DNA from: Cinnamomum chago | Lineage: Eukaryota; Streptophyta; Magnoliopsida; Laurales; Lauraceae | Direction: 5' to 3' | Assembly: GCA_038049695.1 (NCBI GenBank) | Contig: CP142457.1 | Span: forward strand, 27,551,001 to 27,615,000 | Length of the DNA stretch: 64,000 bases | Shown here: positions 60,201-64,000 of the stretch, piece by piece | Position numbering within the stretch: position 1 is the first letter of the stretch | Layout of the letters: each line of letters opens with the position of its first letter | Program-made: the position numbers and the translations under genes | Notes under the pieces: generated by a model | Seen by the model: the letters and a program-made list of their open reading frames with translations, nothing else | The model's database searches: none | Told to the model about the DNA's origin: nothing

Positions 60201-61083
60201 AGTGGATTCTAAGGTACTTGAGAGGTACTATAGACACTGCACTGTGTTATGCGGACACATAAATCAGTTTGCAAGGCTATGTCGATTCGAATTTGGCAGA
60301 GATCATGATAGTAGAAAGAGCACTACAGGGTATGTGTTTACATTAGGAAGTGCACGAGTAAGTTGGGTCTCAAAATTGCAAAAGGTAGTGGCCCTCTTAA
60401 CTACAGAAGCGGAGTATGTTGCAGCATCTAAAGCTTGCAAGGAAACGATATGGTTATCGAGTCTACTGAAAGAGTTGGGGAAGGAACAGAAACATGTCAA
60501 GATATTTAGTGACAGCTAGAGTGCAATTCAATTGGCAAAGAACTCAGCATTTCATACTAAAACAAAGCACATAGATGTCAAATATTATTTCATATAATCG
60601 CTTTTGGAAGAAGATGTATTCACATTGGAGAAAATCCACACCAGCTATAATCCTGTAGACATGTTGACCAAAGCGGTCACAGTGGAGAAACTGAAGACAT
60701 GTTCAGTTTTTTCACTTGGTCTTCAATCTTAAAAGATCAGAAGAAAATCACACTAGGTTTCTTATGGCAGCATGGAGTCGAGTTGGGATCATCAGTATCC
60801 AAGTGGGAGATTGTTATGTGTGAAGCCTGATTCACCCGAGTTAGACTGTTAACTCAGGTCCACTGTTGCGAACCATGTAGGGGTATTTTCATAATATTTT
60901 TTTGCGCTATTATGTAACCCTAGCGTAGCCGCCAAAGTTGTTTCTTGTATTCTCATTTACTGCCTTTGAGCATAGTGGAATCGGTGTGATCCATGGACGC
61001 ACCTCAAGATCGAGGGAACCACGTAAATCTTTGTGCCTTTTTTGTGTGGTTTGATTGCATCTTTTGTTCTTTATTTCCTAACA
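57159..61083 (+). mobile_element. Ty1/copia retrotransposon fossil, nearly full layout
   Basis: Parts in order: 5' LTR (57159-57376, lacking the first ~57 bases found in the other LTR); primer-binding site resembling that for initiator Met tRNA (TAGTATCAAAGC, 57379-57390); gag from about 57411, with a decayed zinc knuckle near 58117-58156; protease-like region with WVIDS (58268 on); integrase region (58640-59330); reverse transcriptase start (59790-60160); RNase H (60290-60520); polypurine tract AAGTGGGAGAT (60801-60811); 3' LTR (60812-61083, TG...CA). The order with integrase before reverse transcriptase defines Ty1/copia; a Tork-like clade is a guess. The element is broken in many places (clearly more than five) and cannot be active on its own. 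The LTRs are roughly 85 percent alike by eye, so it is several million years old at least. Confidence 0.88.
60812..61083 (+). repeat. 3' LTR of the copia element
   Basis: 272 bp from TGTTATGTGTG to TTTCCTAACA, directly after the polypurine tract. It matches 57159-57376 in blocks such as GAACCATGTAGGGGTATTTT, GAGCATAGTGGAAT and CAAGATCGAGGGAACCACGTA. Confidence 0.88.
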
Positions 61084-61168
61084 AACCCATTTGCCAAATT
61101 TGTTCAAAAGGAAAAAGAAATATTAATAGAATATTCTTTTTGATAATTAGGACATTAGTCAAAATACT

Positions 61169-61340
61169 ATGGGTGTAATGGTTCGGTTAATAGGTCATTT
61201 TGGGAAAATCATTCACTGAACCGTAAACCGTAGTTTTCTGTCTTTTAAAACCGTAAACGTAACTGTATTACTAAAAACCGTAGACAACCGAACCACGGTT
61301 AACCGTATTAGATGGTTTGATTACGGTTAATAACCGTGGA
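61169..61340 (-). promoter_or_regulatory. hAT element end with subterminal repeats
   Basis: The element begins GGGTGTAATGGTTCGGTTAA. The next ~170 bases reiterate CCGTAA, AACCGTA, CGGTTAA and ACCGTAG words in both orientations (at least ten). In hAT transposons such subterminal repeats bind the transposase. The terminus is placed near 61169-61171 and has not been matched to an opposite end, which lies outside the window. Confidence 0.6.
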
Positions 61341-62425
61341 AAAATCTGTTCAGTTGATGGGTCAGTGGACATTGATAACCAATTCAAAGTAAAACTAGTA
61401 GATTATAATCATTACAAATATTGCTGGGCCAAAGTTCCTAGCTAATTCAATAATCTTGGGTAAATTGTGAACTTATGTGGATAATCCAAACCCATCCAAA
61501 GTGTGGTATTAAATTGATGCAGCCTAAAAAAAGAGCTGTCATTGTAAAAGTGTTCCTCCTAAAGTAGAAGTTTACAAGGTTTACCAACTTAGTGAAGGAA
61601 ATGTGTACAAAATGAATTTTCTGAGGACCACAGCCATCCAAATGGTAGCAGAGTTCAACAACTTCGGCACACTCCAAAATTCTTAGCTCAAAATAAAACT
61701 CAACATGATTTTGTAGTGCATAACAGGACAGCATCCAGATGTTACAGGGCACAAGTCTACTCCACAAATTGTTGATAAATTTCATTCATTTGACACTTAC
61801 AATTCAGCTTCTCAACACTTACAATTCATAAGTAAATATTGCTAACCATTTAAGAACAAAAAACTATTACAAACAAAAGGGTTACTTGGCTCAGCACAAA
61901 GACCTGCAGAAAATCATGCTGGATTAGGACTTAGCAAACATATATCAAAAGATACAACAAAATCAGTGTGCAAGCCTTACCCAATTCATTTATTGCTTAT
62001 AAGCTTCACAGCTACAGGATATGTGAAATTTAGTAGTAGCGTCAGTCTCTGACAAGAACATGATGCATTAACGATCAGAAAATTACAAAAGTGTCAAGAA
62101 ATGTTGGTTTACAAGTTTATCAGATTGTATTAGAATTGTGCCCAAGAACAGTCATAGCAAGAACATCCTTCCATCTTTTATATAAGTACACATTCAAAAT
62201 AACTCCATGCTTCAGGCAAAACAAAACAGATCAGAATAACACCATGCTCCACGCTCCTCAAAAAAGAAGCAGGAATCACCACTCACCAGTTGTAGTTCTA
62301 CCAGTTAGAATTCATAAACAACCTATCCATGTGCCAAATCAGCACTACCATAGCTTCAATTCAAACCTCATCATTCATCAAAATCAAATTCTGGCAAAAA
62401 AGAAAATCATTATTAATCATTTGAT
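61341..62425 (-). other. Non-coding 3' part of the hAT element
   Basis: Between the subterminal repeats and the transposase stop there is about 1.1 kb of AT-rich DNA without recognisable coding. It could be a 3' UTR or include decayed 3' exon sequence; it may also contain unrelated insertions. Confidence 0.45.
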
Positions 62426-64000
62426 CTAATTTAAATTCATAACAAATTTGAAATAACATGAAATCTTAAGAGAATTAAGAAATGTTTTACTTAACTCCTC
62501 AAAGGCTTTAAATTCCTCTGTGACATCTTCTAAATCAGCTGCTACATTTGAACCTCGAAACCAATCTTGTGTACAAATCAGGCCTTCTACTGTTTTGGGA
62601 TATAAAGGACTGCGATATGGATCCAACACACGTTCTCCCGTACTAAAGGCAGATTCCGAAGTAACAATAGAGACATGAATAGCTAGAATATCTCGTGCAA
62701 CTAGAGAAAGAATTGGATACCTTGAAGAATTTACTTTCCACCATGTCGAAATCTCAAAACTAGAATTGGCTTGAACTTTTTCACAAGGAAAATCCAAGTA
62801 TTGTTTAACTTCATCTTTGTCCACATCATTTTCTACTTCTGCCATGTGCTTTTCATATTCCTCCGTGACATCATTTTCATTCCAAATGGGTTGGTCAACC
62901 TCCAGTTCAGAATTTTGACTCAAAGATGAAGCATTAGAGGACTCAAGTTGTTGGTACTCCACATACAGAATATTAAGTGTATCTATTATCTTTTCAGTAA
63001 GCTCAACCACCTTGGAAGACTCAAGTTTGAAATAAAATTCATAACACCATGTCACATATTTCAACTTGTAACGTAGATCCAACACAATAGCAATCAACAA
63101 CATCATATTCACTTTCTCAATTGGTTCTCAATACTTCTGAAATTTCAATTTCATTTTGACAACTGTAGCTCTTAAACAAGGATCAAAACCAGACATCAAG
63201 GTATTCATTTTTGCCTCAATGGAAACAACTACAGAAAAATACAAATGAGAAGTTACATATGAAGTGCAGGACAACTTAGTTGTAGCTTCATAGAATTTCT
63301 GTAAAAAAGTGGTCAAGAGCCTATAGTCTTTCCAATCTTCAAAAGTAGGAGGTCCACCTACGTCATCAAGTTCCTTCTTAAATTTATCATCATCATCAAT
63401 CATTCGATCAAATGCCTTTTTAAATTTAGCTACAGTTTCCAACATCAGAAATGTAGAATTCCACCTAGTTGTAACATCTAAATACAACATCCTTTTACAA
63501 TCCATTCCCTCCTTCTCCACACAAGACTTAAATATCCGTGCCCTTTGTGGAGAGCTCATAACATATTTCACAGCAGCCCTAATTCTATATATGGCACCAT
63601 CCAACTCATACAATCCATCTTTTACAATCAAATTCAACACATGTGCACAATATCTCATTTGAAAATATCAACCGCCTAAAATAAAATTGTCATTTCTCTG
63701 AAAGAACTTTCTCTTCAAATAAGTAATGGCAATGTCATTTGATGTAGCGTTGTCTACAGTTAATGTGCAAAGTTTCTGAATTTCCCAATCAACTAAACAT
63801 TCTTTAACCCTTCGATCTATTACCTCACCTTTGTGACTAGAAATCACACAAAAGTTCAAGATTTTTTGTGTGTTCCAGTCTTTATCTATGAAATGAGACG
63901 TAAGGCACATGTAAGAAAGGTTTTGATTTGATGTCCATGCATCAGTAGTGAGACATATCCTTTGTTTATTTTTCAAAAACAACTCTTAATTTTTTTTCTC
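62426..64000 (-). pseudogene. hAT-superfamily transposase (RICESLEEPER-like), decayed and partial
   Basis: One minus-strand frame runs from the window edge to 62426 with in-frame stops at 63986-63988, 63668-63670 and 63128-63130 (the last is TGA where relatives have Trp). Motifs in hAT order: RICLTTDAWTS catalytic-core start; LTVDNATSND; MRYCAHVLNLIVKDGL; DVTTRWNSTFLMLE; a DUF4413-like linker; then the hATC dimerisation region WWKVNSSRYPILSLVARDIL, SESAFSTGERVLD and TVEGLICTQDW. The BED zinc finger would lie beyond the right edge. Because only substitutions to stop and no frameshift are seen, decay is recent or moderate. A domesticated sleeper-type gene is less likely given the stops and the adjacent element end. 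Confidence 0.85.

Noticed and set aside
62426-64000. Domesticated sleeper-type host gene
   Set aside because: Three in-frame stops and a nearby transposon end with subterminal repeats favour a decayed transposon copy.
1-64000. CRISPR arrays, operons or bacterial-type systems
   Set aside because: No regularly spaced direct repeats with unique spacers and no clustered bacterial-type genes. The tandem repeats seen here are plain duplications, and the genes have plant introns.

Overview
The window is nuclear DNA from a flowering plant. The evidence is two spliced or splice-ready plant genes, long AT-rich intergenic DNA, and a dense layer of plant transposon types: L1 and RTE LINEs, a tRNA-derived SINE, Ty1/copia and other LTR elements, Helitron-like elements, MITEs and a hAT transposase. 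The spacing of about one gene per 30 kb suggests a medium to large genome. I cannot name the species. An early-diverging angiosperm or magnoliid is possible but is only a guess.

Layout. 1-420: LINE ORF1 (DUF4283) remnant, minus strand. 421-9950: intergenic, with a microsatellite, a MITE, a well-preserved SINE (4651-4830) and a hAT-type non-autonomous element interrupted by a 154-bp duplication. 10023-19763: host gene 1, plus strand, five coding exons giving a predicted 820 or 830 aa helical-repeat-like protein; its last intron (6.6 kb) holds an L1 LINE that was itself hit by a copia element. 19764-24650: intergenic DNA with GA-rich minisatellites and a 0.7-kb foldback. 24650-30230: cluster of Helitron-like elements, including two related 1.6-1.7 kb copies and an exact 56-bp tandem duplication. 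30233-30470: MITE with long inverted arms. 32007-36483: fossil LTR-element complex with two 1.68-kb direct repeats. 38680-39650: possible 5' end of a broken gene, then an LTR. 40020-41512: LINE pieces, including an RTE 3' end. 42590-46720: copia scraps and an L1 LINE split by a 1.4-kb element with a likely 9-bp target duplication. 48139-49050: 60-bp tandem pair and another MITE-like element. 50720-51031: probable L1 3' end. 51443-51865: solo LTR. 52916-54496: host gene 2, plus strand, an AT-hook protein of 526 aa. 57159-61083: near full-length broken Ty1/copia element. 61169-64000: left part of a hAT element with a decayed transposase, running off the right edge.

The two host genes are unrelated neighbours: one predicted helical scaffold protein of unknown role and one predicted AT-hook nuclear DNA-binding protein. 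I see no shared pathway. Everything else is repeat-derived or featureless AT-rich DNA. I found no CRISPR array, operon, functional RNA gene or obviously new multi-gene system. The most notable structures are the nested insertions, the foldbacks, and several MITE-like families whose ends are built from reiterated short words.
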